Source of the DNA: Rhodamnia argentea
Lineage: Eukaryota; Streptophyta; Magnoliopsida; Myrtales; Myrtaceae
Direction of reading: 5' to 3'
Length of the DNA stretch: 64,000 bases
Assembly: GCF_020921035.1 (NCBI RefSeq)
Contig: NC_063158.1
Span: 7,794,001 to 7,858,000, forward strand
A model generated the notes under the pieces. It searched no databases. It was not told the DNA's origin and saw only the letters and a program-made list of their open reading frames with translations. A program made the translations under genes and the position numbers. This document shows, in pieces, positions 1-10,023 of this stretch; position 1 is the stretch's first letter, and every line of letters begins with the position of its first letter.

Positions 1-3000
1 GTGATTGGTGTGACCAAGTGCTTATGCGCACAGGCACGCATGTGCATGCATGTAAGTGTGTGTGCACGCATGCGTATGAGCGTGAGAGAGAGAGAGCACG
101 CGCAGCGAGAGAGAGAGAGAGAGAGAGAGAATATTTACCTTCAAAGTCTCCATTTCTTCCTTGGTAGGACAGAATTTGATGAGATTTTCGACCTGATCAA
201 TGTCCAAAGCTGAAGAATCCAAAGCCAGAACTGCATTCTGGAAGAAAATGGTACTACTTAGTGTGACCAACACACTTTGAGTCAACTTTTCAAAGACAAT
301 CACTTTTGAAATAGATGAAAGCAGATAATAGGATAATATGAATCATGAGCTGTAGAAACAGTGGCAATAATACCGGCTCTTGCTGTCCACACATATTTTT
401 TGTCTTTATAGGACAGTGCATGACGCAGGAGGGTAAACATGCTTGTGTGCATCTCCATGCACACTTAAAAATAATCATAAATGGAAGTTACGTGATAACT
501 GAAATTTCCCTTCTTCTCCATATTATACTGCATAAAAGTGATCATTTGTCACACTCAATCTATCAAATGCTTAGCAAACTATATAATTCAACCAATAAAT
601 TGCATTTAGTAGGACTACATCAACATACCCTAAAACTTTAAACTCCAGAACTCCTTTAATCGACCAACATAATTGTTCTACCATCCTAAAGAAGAAAAGG
701 CGAGAAAGCAGATGATATATTTCAGTCCACCATCAGTAAAGTTGCTTTTTCGTCAGTTTTGGTGAAAAAATATGTAAATTTATATTATCCTCAACAATGT
801 AATGAAAAATCCCCGATTAATGCAGGATTAGAAAAAAAAAAAAAAGAACATTTGTGTTCTATAAGGAAAGCACAATTTTTCCCACAAACTTCTCAAATAG
901 CCTCATAGGAAGGCAAATACTATGCATAGAACTGAATAAAAAGAGCTCAAGGCCATGATATGATAGCCATAAGGCTATACCGATCCACTTAACTAATGCT
1001 AAATAATAAGTCCGATAAATATCTCGGATCAATTTTCCTAATAGCTCAATTTTTTGGTAGAGATGGTCATGCAACAACTAGTAACCATAAATCACATCAA
1101 TTCTTGGGAATCAAGATATGTAAATATCCAGTGAATATTAATTAACAGTCATGTCAAGCTAAGGGGTGGAGAAAAACCTAACATGTTTCATAACAAATTA
1201 AACTGTAAAGAAAAAAGATGATATAATCAAATAGTAAAGATCAAAGGAGTTTAGTTTGGTAACAACATACAGCAATGGAAGGATCCAGGAGATAGGAAAT
1301 TAATAAATTGCTCCCGAAACCTTCTTATCTCACTTTGACGTGAAAAGAGGTATATTTTTGAAAGATCGCCCATGCTTTAGCAAAATTGCAAAAGACAACA
1401 AGATCCAACTCCTCGTCTAGAACCTATTTGATCTATGTAGCTAATATAGTACAAAAAGGTAGCATGCATGTACATATTCTTATTTAAGTAGACCTACAAA
1501 CTAACTTGAAAGCCATAATTATTTTCTTTGCAATTGTCTGATAATGTGGGTTCATGCCCAGTCATAGTCTAATTTAGCTAAACAATCCAAACAAAGCCAC
1601 ATCCTCATCACAGTAGGGTTGGGGGGAAGAATACGGTACCCCATTCTCTTTTAAATTTGAACAAAGTCTAAACACGTGACAAAAAGAGAGTAAAAAGAAA
1701 AAGTTCAAAAGAAGCATGAAAGTTGGGTGTCTGCAGAAAGTCAAACCCAATGGGATAGCCAGATTCTTCTCAGTATTCAAGATGCAATAACAACTTGTTT
1801 GCATAACAAATTAAAACAGGAAAAATTCCATAGATATGCAACTGGAATAAAGACAACTTACCATCATTTCTGGCAGGGGAATTTTTATCTTTGAGAGCAT
1901 TATTTCACAATTATATGCTCTACGCAAGTCAACCTGCATTTGGAAGTAAAACAAATTATTCTTGGCACATAAAATTTGACTAACAAAAAAGCATTGCCAT
2001 CTGATCCTAGATAAACATATTACCACCGATAATATAAGGAAGGCACCCGTGATTGTTTTACCAAATAAGAACAATCAAAAAAGAGTAATAATAATAAGTG
2101 GCTTTCTTTTAGCCTGATGAGAAAGGTAATCCAGAAGCCAAACTCTCCAGGCTATTGCAAATACAACGGTTTTACTGCTTCTGGAGGTTCTTCAGAGTTC
2201 ACCTTATTTGGTTAAAAGTACCTCATGAGACTCCCAGACTAATACTTCACCCATATAACATGCTTGTAGCATGCATTAACATCCTACCAGCTACTACTAC
2301 CATCACAAATCAATTACTGCTTCTGTTACAAGGACTATGGTTAAAAAAAGTAAAACACAAATAGGAAAGAAAGTGAATATCTCACCAATTGCACTTTCTC
2401 GGGTTTATTGATGTTAGAACGCCGACCACCAGCTTTGCCACTTCCATCCGAAGTAGCAGCTGAGAAGAGACTTTCAAGTTCTGAAATGTCTATTTCAGGG
2501 GCGCTGTCAAGTATTAATTGTGACAGGAAGCCCATTAATGAATAAACTCTGATACTTCTCAAATAACTGAATTGCAGAAAGTATTGGTAGCATCTATAAG
2601 AAGATTGAACGGTGAGAATATAGCGATATCTACTAATTGAGTATCAACAAACCTTGATTGATTTTCCTGCTTCTGAGAATCAGCCCATAAACTTCCTTGC
2701 ATTGCACGTGTTACTTTTACCCAGTGCAGAGGTTTTAGAGAGGATTTTTTAGGTGGGATAGAAGTCCCACCAGCAGATCGACCCCTCCCTTGATTCATTG
2801 ACCCTAGAGTTCTTCCCCTTCCACTAGATGGCAGAGGAGGTGGGGCTACATTTGTTCCCTTAGCCCCCGGAAATGGAGGTGGACCAGGAGGCTTTGGAGC
2901 CGGCGGTGGAGGTGGTGCACCAGGAGGCTTTGGAGCTGGCGGTGGAGGTGGAGGTGGTGCAGAGGGAGGACTTCGAGCTGGTGGTGATGGGGAAAGACTT

Positions 3001-6000
3001 GGACGTCCAGGACCTGAAGGAGGTGGCGGCGGTGGAGGAGGTGCACCAGGAGGCTGTGGAGCTGTTGGTGATGGGGATAAACCTGGCCGTCCAGGGCCTG
3101 AAGGAGGTGGCGGCGGTGGTGGAGGTGGCTTGGGAAGGTTTACTGTGGAATTAATATTTGCTGCGGAAGGTGAAGGAGATTCTCTGGGAACAGCACCTCT
3201 CGTGGCAGACTTTAAATGAGATAATGCTGGGGGAGGCGGAGGAGGCGGCGGAGGCGGCGGAGGTCCCTGCAACTTAAAAGTTCTAGAGTCTGAAAATGAA
3301 GGTGACAGCCCTAAAGATGTTTGGCTATGTGCAGAGTAGGTTGGTGAAGTGAGAGAAGGACCGTTAGAACTAAAGGTTGGAGGTGGAGGAGGCGGCGGTG
3401 GCAATGGTGGTGATTGGATTGGATTAGGCAGGGATGACTGACTTGGGAAGGATGTGAAGGAGGGAGGCGGAGGAGGAGGAGGTGGACGAGGAGGAAGGGT
3501 AGGTCCTTTAGATGAAACAAATTGGGAAGGTGGAGGCAGCGGCGGAGGTGGAGGTGGAGGTGGAGGCAGCGCTGTTGCAGATAATTGTCTTGATCTAGAT
3601 GAAAATGGCGGAGGTGGTGGGGGAGGTGGAGGATTTGGTGGATGGAGTTTAGATGTTGGAGGAAGGGGAGGTGGTGGTGGGATATTGGCGGATGGCATAG
3701 AATTAGAAGGAAAAGATAGGGCCCGAGGCGGACCTTTTGATGGCAATGCAGCTCCATCAACAGTAGAAGTTAGCATTGATGCAATTTTTTGGTGACTGAC
3801 ATGTGGGGGGGGGGGTGCGGTATGTGGCCCTTTAGCTATGTTATTGGAAAGAGGTAACGGGGGAGGTGGTGGCGGTGGGGGATGAGAAGTTGGCAAAAGA
3901 GGTGGAGGAGGTGGTGGCGGTGGGGGATGAGAAGTTGGCAAAAGAGGTGGAGGAGGTGGTGGCGGTGGGGGATGAGAAGTTTGCAAAAGAGGTGGAGGAG
4001 GTGGTGGCGGCGGAGGTGGCACCTTAGCAGCATTACTAGAGGGAAGCAAAGGGGGAGCTGGTGGTTGATGTGAAGATTGTACAAGATGAGGAGGTGGGGG
4101 CGGTGGCGGTGGCGGTGGTTCTGCTAGTGATACTCGTCGTTGGGGTAGACAATCGGAGAGAGGAGGTGGCATAGATGATGTTAACTCAAGCAAGTGAGTT
4201 TGAGCTGTTCCGTCTGCAAGGCATGGTTGCTGATCAATAGGGGGAGGGTCAGCTGTATCTGATCCTTGATCCACGAGTTCTGAAGCAAATTTTGCATCAA
4301 GCACATCATCGCTATCAAAATTTGTTTGCGTCACAGAATTTGTCGGATCTGTTGACTGCTTTGGGAAAAATTCGAATGCTTCATCCGAACTATCTGCTGC
4401 ACTGGAAGTATTATTTTCATCCTCGGAATCAGCTGGTGAAGTGTACAAACTTGCTTTGTTTTGTAGCCTAGACATTTCTTTCACATCAGTCAAGACTGAA
4501 AGTTGTTTAAGCAACCAAAGTGCAGCATCATCATTGTTGTCAACCCATTCAACATCACTGAAAAGTTCCTGAACCCTGGAGAAAGCTTCTAAGGGCAATC
4601 CGCCTTTTTCCTCTCCACTCAAAATAGTGATCGGAGCTCTCGGTGGAGAGGCACTCTCAACATCCCCAAACAATACCTGATGTGAAAAGTCAATTAAAAG
4701 GTTTGAGAGACCACCAAAAGAATATCAGCACAATTCCATAACAAATCAATCTACAAAAGGGATAAGCAGCAATTTGTCTGGACAGAGAAAATCTTATTCT
4801 TTGGCCTTCTCTAACGCTTACACTTTACTTTTACCATTCTAGCAAGGACTGGCTTATAGAAATATTCACCTCTGTGCGAAATCCTTTTGGATACCTCTCC
4901 TTTGAATCCCAAAGAATGTCCAAGTTCTCAGAGTTCAGCATCAGTATGTTTGATCGGATGAATGCAGTATTGAACATTATCCGGAACATCATAACTTCCC
5001 TTTCTGAGTCCAAGTCCAAGTGGACGCACTCCAGGACCACATCTCCTTGCACCAGACATTGAATGTCAATTTTAATGACATCACAGTCCCCCTGAAATAG
5101 GTCATCTAATTAGCACCCAATCTCGTTGTCAAAAACCTTTTGCAGGCACTCCAAGGACATTTTCCTGTTTTAATGACATGGGTAGCAAAGATAAAACTGG
5201 ACTTAGCTTGCTAAACTAGCTATTCTTCAGATAAATCTTCTAAATCCATCTCTAAGAACAAACTGGTTTTCGAAGACATTTATGTTATGATCTTTCCCTG
5301 TTTAATTTCAGGAAACACATGCAATCATATAGATTGGTACACAAGAAAATGATTAACGGAAAGTGTTTTACTTCCAAATGACAATCGAACAGGAAGTTTA
5401 AAAATGTGGACAGAAGAAATCTTGCCTGTCGATAATGTCGAAGAGTCTTCTTTGTCTTGGACAAGGAAAAAAGCATCTGCGTTGAAAGGCCCCCTCTACT
5501 GAGGAGATTCCTGCCAAATATACGGATAAGTGGCCTGCAACCATTCTGCGAATCAAAGCTAGGAATGGCTCTCAAGATTATACAATCCAAAGAAAGTGCT
5601 CGCTCTGGAGGTGGCCACTCAGGAGACATATTCCTCCTTGCAATATACTGAAGGTACCGAAGCTGAGAAGGCAACGGGTTCAATGGCGAGAGGAGCTGCA
5701 AAAACCCTTTAGGAGCCTCTCTGTGAACGATTTCAAGTGTTCTCCGTTCTCCGCTGTGCAATTTTCTGAAAATCAAGAAAGCTGCCAGCAGGAATGCCAA
5801 GAGTGGCCAACCACCTCTCTCGCAGTGCAGTAGAATGACGTTCTGCTGATTCCCAACCAAAAGCCAGCTCTCGCAGACGCGAAGAAAATGTTGAATCAAT
5901 GACAAAGGTAAGAGGGGACAACCCTCATACTGGCGCGGATAATCCATGACAGTGACGTCATAATCGCACATAGTTTCACCGAATTGGCTACGTTTCTCAC

Positions 6001-6294
6001 CTTCCCGGAAATTGCACGCGAGAAATGCCGAGTCCGGAAACTCTTCGTGTAACTCAGCCAAGATCTCATGCAGATAGACTTGGTACATTTCGTCCGGTAA
6101 TACCTCCGTTGAAAAGCAGGAATCAAGAACTGCATAAACATCTAGCAATTCAAATAGCTGCACGCAAAAAGAAGGGGAAGCGGCAGCTGAGAACTAAAGT
6201 TAGGCAAATGAGGGATGTTACCGTAAACCCGGTCGACCAATTCGAGCAACCCATCTGGGGGTCTTTTGTAGAAGAATCTACTGAGGAGGGACAT
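1..6294 (-). CDS. Class II formin-like protein (PTEN-like + FH1 + start of FH2), 3' part outside window
   Basis: Actin nucleator/elongator of the plant class II formins (AFH14 kind). Coding exons read on the minus strand: 6294-6222, 6129-5426, 5091-4870, 4676-2653, 2503-2386, 1933-1862, 237-139; all phases agree and give 1104 codons before the left edge. The start follows the family N-terminus MSLLSRFFYKRPPDGLLEL. Residues 25 to about 330 form the PTEN-like phosphatase/C2 region; its P-loop reads HCERGGWP, so the catalytic Arg of HCxxGxxR is replaced by Pro133 and the domain is probably lipid-binding rather than catalytic. Residues about 460-960 are an FH1 region of repeated poly-Pro blocks. 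FH2 begins near residue 980 (LKPLHWVKV) and continues through DIDQVENLIKFCPTKEEMETL. The second intron uses a GC donor. The remaining FH2 lies outside the window. Confidence 0.93.
83..130. repeat. (GA)n microsatellite in a formin intron
   Basis: Interrupted GA dinucleotide tract starting a few bases past the splice donor of the last visible formin exon, so it lies immediately inside the following intron. Upstream of it is a TG/CA-rich stretch with alternating purine-pyrimidine character. Confidence 0.9.
2870..4130 (-). repeat. Poly-proline-coding low-complexity block of the formin FH1 region
   Basis: On the plus strand this is a GGTGGAGG/GGCGG-rich purine tract; on the minus strand it encodes about a dozen runs of 7-13 prolines separated by Ser/Leu-rich linkers. 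These are the profilin-actin and SH3/WW docking sites typical of FH1. Around 2880-3130 a longer unit (SGPGRP.LSPSP followed by GAPPPPPPPP) recurs. Long open frames in other phases here are by-products of the repeat. Confidence 0.9.
3857..4012 (-). repeat. 45-bp minisatellite inside the formin FH1
   Basis: About three near-identical copies of a 45-bp unit encode LLPTSHPPPPPPPPP in tandem. The copies differ by only one or two bases (GTTGGC versus GTTTGC), which indicates recent expansion by slippage or unequal exchange. The unit is a multiple of three, so the frame is kept. Confidence 0.9.
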
Positions 6295-6544
6295 TTCTGC
6301 CAACCAATTCTATCACGTTCAGAAACCCACCTACCATTTCACACACACAACAAAAGAAGAACTCGTGAAATCAAGATCAAAATCGGCTCTCATCGGCGTT
6401 CAGCTACCAATAATGGAACACAAAAAAGATATAACAATGATCGAAATCCATTCGCCGCCGACAAACACTGGCAATCAAAAAAGGAGAGCGCGAGCTCAGA
6501 ATTTCAAACTCCCAACCTAGGAAAGCCCTAACACAACACCGAAC

Positions 6545-7037
6545 GGCCCACTTAGAACAACGACAACGCGCATTGCCGGAAATGTTCGAACAGAAAAAAG
6601 CACCATACAAATTCCAGTTACGAATTTAAAGATGAATCCAAATTCTGGGCTTAATCAATCGGCTTTGGACGAACCTGAAGTGAGAGGGAGTTCCTAATCC
6701 GGAGACGAACTAGTGAAGACAAAAAATTCTGCAGCGACTGCGAGGCTCTGAACTCACTCCTCTGACATTTTGAAACTTTGAATTTGGGGAAGAAGAAGAA
6801 GAAGAAGAAGAAACAGCACCTGATTTTTGGATGGGCGAGATTGACGTATTCATTTATGGACGGCCCAGGAGAGAGAACGCCGTGAAAGCCACAAACGCGC
6901 TTTTCACCAGTCCGAACAATCTTTCTACTCGTTGACGTGGACTTTTTGGGCCCATTTAGCCCAATTCGAGGCGTCTTGGCCCAAGCCCAGTCCGTCCATC
7001 GGATATCTCTCCGATCCCGTCCGCCCGGAATGGCCCA
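6545..7037. promoter_or_regulatory. Cluster of site II-type motifs upstream of the formin gene
   Basis: Eight TGGGCC/TGGGCT-type hexamers on either strand: 6545-6550, 6862-6867, 6947-6954 (palindromic GGGCCC), 6958-6963, 6978-6983, 6984-6989, 7032-7037. Seven fall within 176 bp. Such motifs bind TCP factors in promoters of plant proliferation, ribosomal and organelle genes. They sit about 250-750 bp upstream of the formin start codon. Motifs are seen; promoter activity is inferred. A GAA run at 6789-6812 lies between them and the gene. Confidence 0.6.
6789..6812. repeat. (GAA)n microsatellite, 5' of formin
   Basis: About seven uninterrupted GAA units (CTT on the coding strand of the formin), probably in the leader or core promoter. 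Confidence 0.85.
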
Positions 7038-7626
7038 CATCGTCGGCCGGAACACGACACGAGGCAAAACACAAAGTATAAAGAGGAGAACAAGATAGGA
7101 GCACACGCTTAGCTCGTACTTCACAACCAAACATTTAGCTCGTTGGCGAAAATTCATGCCCTTCTGAACAGCGATGTAGGTTGATGCAGAGTGGAAAACA
7201 TAATCACGGTATGCCGATGCAAATCATCGGCTCTAAATTGCGAAAACACGTAAGGGGTCTCGTTGTAGCTTCGTTAAAGTCTACAAGGCGTGACACCAAT
7301 TTACCTAGGTAAAATTCGGGGGAGATCTACGAAGGAAGAAATTTAGTTGTGGTAACTATGTAATAAGCTGGATGGTGCGATAATGTCTTCACTAAACTAC
7401 AAAAAAGGGCACATTGTTGGCAAAAGAAAGTAGAAAATTTCACAAAAGGGAGTTCAGAAAATGGACATCTCTGGCTGGCCTTCCTAACTTTCTCTGACAT
7501 TTTTGGCAATGGGAAAGACTCAAATAATCGAGGTGAATTTGGAAAGTGTGTCTAATATTGGAAAGAAGATGGTCTAATTCATCATTCTTTTTATGATAAG
7601 TGTAGTCTATGTTATTTTTTTGGATT

Positions 7627-8178
7627 AAGCTAGCATGACCGTCCCACCAATTCCGATGGTGGGACGGTCCAATCCTGATCGCAATTTTTTTTTTTTTTTT
7701 TGGTGAAATTGGATCATTTGTTGATCCGGTTTCATCATTTTGACTGCTCAGTTTTTTTTTTTTTTTTTTTTACTATAAGCTAAAATTAGAAGACAAAAAT
7801 TATAAGGCACGGACTTTTCACCGACAAGCATATCATCCGGGTATGTGGTGCGTACATGTCAAATGTGGACTTCATATCATACGGATACATGTCGGCTATG
7901 AACTTTTCACTGATAAGAACATGACATGGATATTTTCGTATTTTGGGAATAATATCCATGTAATCTTTTAATTTTGCCGGAGACTAATATCTACTATTTA
8001 AAAATTGTAACTTATTATTTGAATATTATCAATTGGACATTTTTATTTTTTAATTTTATTTTTTAATTTGAGCTAACAAGTTTAAAAAGAAAAAAGAAAG
8101 TTGGCAGTTAAAAAATAATTTTGTGGGTAGAATTTGACCGTCCCACCGTTAGAATTGGTGGGAAGGTCATGCTAGCTT
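7627..8178. mobile_element. Miniature inverted-repeat DNA element with nested palindromic ends
   Basis: The ends AAGCTAGCATGACC (7627 onward) and its reverse complement GGTCATGCTAGCTT (to 8178) open inverted repeats of about 44 bp with few mismatches. Each end is itself a hairpin: GACCGTCCCACC is followed within 10 bases by GGTGGGACGGTC. The 552-bp interior is AT-rich and has no coding potential. Target-site duplication is unclear because both flanks are T-rich. The superfamily is not assigned; long inverted repeats would suit a Mutator-like non-autonomous element. Confidence 0.8.
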
Positions 8179-8179
8179 T

Positions 8180-10010
8180 TTCATATTTTTTTTTTCTCCT
8201 TTGTCACAGCACCAACCTTTTTGTCTGATAATACAAAACTTTGGCCGAGGCATAATCCTTAAATTAGCAGCGGACGAGATTTTAAGAGGTTTACCGTGCA
8301 TAGCTCGTGGCACGAGATGCACTACATCATATGCGTGTCTAAAAGGTTGCATAGATGAATTCTTTATGCCATCCCTTCAAGAAATTATTGTATTGCCTCT
8401 GATAAATCCTTGCCATCCTTCTCTAAAAAAAAAAAAAACAACAAAATTCATGTCTAAACTCAGATTCATAAATTGACTGCAGTCATGATGTGAGATCCAC
8501 AAAACTACGCAATTTGTGATTGAACTGACTCATCGTGAAGTGACTCGAAATGGATATATGGCCCTCACTCTCTCGCAGCCACCGGCGGCCAAGTGCAGTC
8601 TATTCCTATCTAGTGTCTACCAAGTTACAACCATGGTGGTCCGTGCAATTCATGTGAAGATGAGAAAGATCGCTGCCTATTCAAACTCTCTCTTGGGATT
8701 TGAGATGGTCCTTGCGTTTCCCAACCTGTTTCTATGCATGGCAGCATCTGTGCAGTTTTCAAATAGTTCTTTTTTCCCCTTCTCTTTTTTTTGCCTGTCA
8801 TTATCTGAGCAAAAAGACTCGGCCTTTCATGGTTTCACCTTGGCCTGAAGGGGGGAAAAGTTCTGTGAAAGGAGTTGCCAGAAAGATACAAAATTTCAGA
8901 AAAAGACATTGCAATGATTTCAGTCTAAATGTTCACAGAAATGGTATCTCCTTTCCATGGTCTTATGCATTCTAGAACTACTGCTGCTAAATGAGCTCTG
9001 TTAGTGTGTCAGCTTTTTTTTATTATTATTATTTGATCAGAGCTGAACATAGAGATTTGGAAATGGAGTCAATTTATGACTCAGACTGTGGTCTATAATT
9101 ACTCATTAAAAAGTTTTGGGACATCCTCAACCCCAAATAATTTCATCTTAATTCAATTTCACGGTCTCTACTCAATATTGGGATCATATTATTTCTTTCC
9201 AGTCAAGCATCGAAATTGTGTCCACTTCCTAAAACAAACTTAAAAATGTCTTTTCAAGATAGGACTTTACGTTTAAAGGTCCAGACTTTTTGGTTATAGA
9301 CAAAATACTGAAAATGTTGTTTTTATTGCATTGGCCAAACGTCATGTATTTTCATAAGTATGAAAAACCGCGATAATGATAAAAATTTGTACATTTTTTT
9401 ATAAGTTTGAAAGATCATTCAAATGTGTCTTAAAATCAAAAGACCATGCAATTTTTATTTTATTTTTTGGGTACGTACCCCCACAAAATCATGGGGGCAA
9501 AATCCTGATTAAAGAAAAAGATCCTTGTGTGGATCACAACCACTGAGAGGGGGACCTTAAAATCACACCAGACTCCTGAGGGGCGCTTGCAAAAAGAAAT
9601 TTGCAAGCGCAGATGACAATAATGAAGTCAACGGGCCAACAAAAATAATTAAAATCCTGAAATTACAGGCGAAAAATGTATGTTTTTGTCAGTTATTACT
9701 TATTTTTAAGCTCCCCACCACCACCAGCCCTCTGTCCGAATCCATAATGTCTGAAAAGGACCGTTGGTTCGTTCCGTCGTTCACATCCAAGTAAATCCAC
9801 AGTGCACAAGACCCAATCTTTTGTAATATCATAATTTGACGAATCCCCAAAAAATAAAAATAAAAATCAAAGTTATTTTTTTTAATCAAAGTTTTTTTTT
9901 TTTGGTCGAATTTTATCAAAAGTTGAAAACCCAACAAAAATATCAGTATCACTCGCTCTTTCCAAACTCAGACGCGCAGAGACTCGCAGAACTCACGTTC
10001 ACCCTCTGTT
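8180..10010. other. Intergenic stretch, no gene recognised
   Basis: AT-rich sequence with short chance open frames (8201-8476, 8516-8848, 8700-8975) that show no known domain and lack splice or codon support. A small perfect hairpin with 11-bp arms (GCGCTTGCAAA / TTTGCAAGCGC) lies at about 9584-9613. The last 100 bases are presumably the leader and core promoter of the next gene. Confidence 0.6.
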
Positions 10011-10023
10011 TCATGTACCAGTA

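Noticed and set aside
3454-3795. Gly-rich open frame on the plus strand, and other long frames in 2846-4084
   Set aside because: They are other-frame readings of the formin proline repeat; GGN/CCN repeats are open in several frames.
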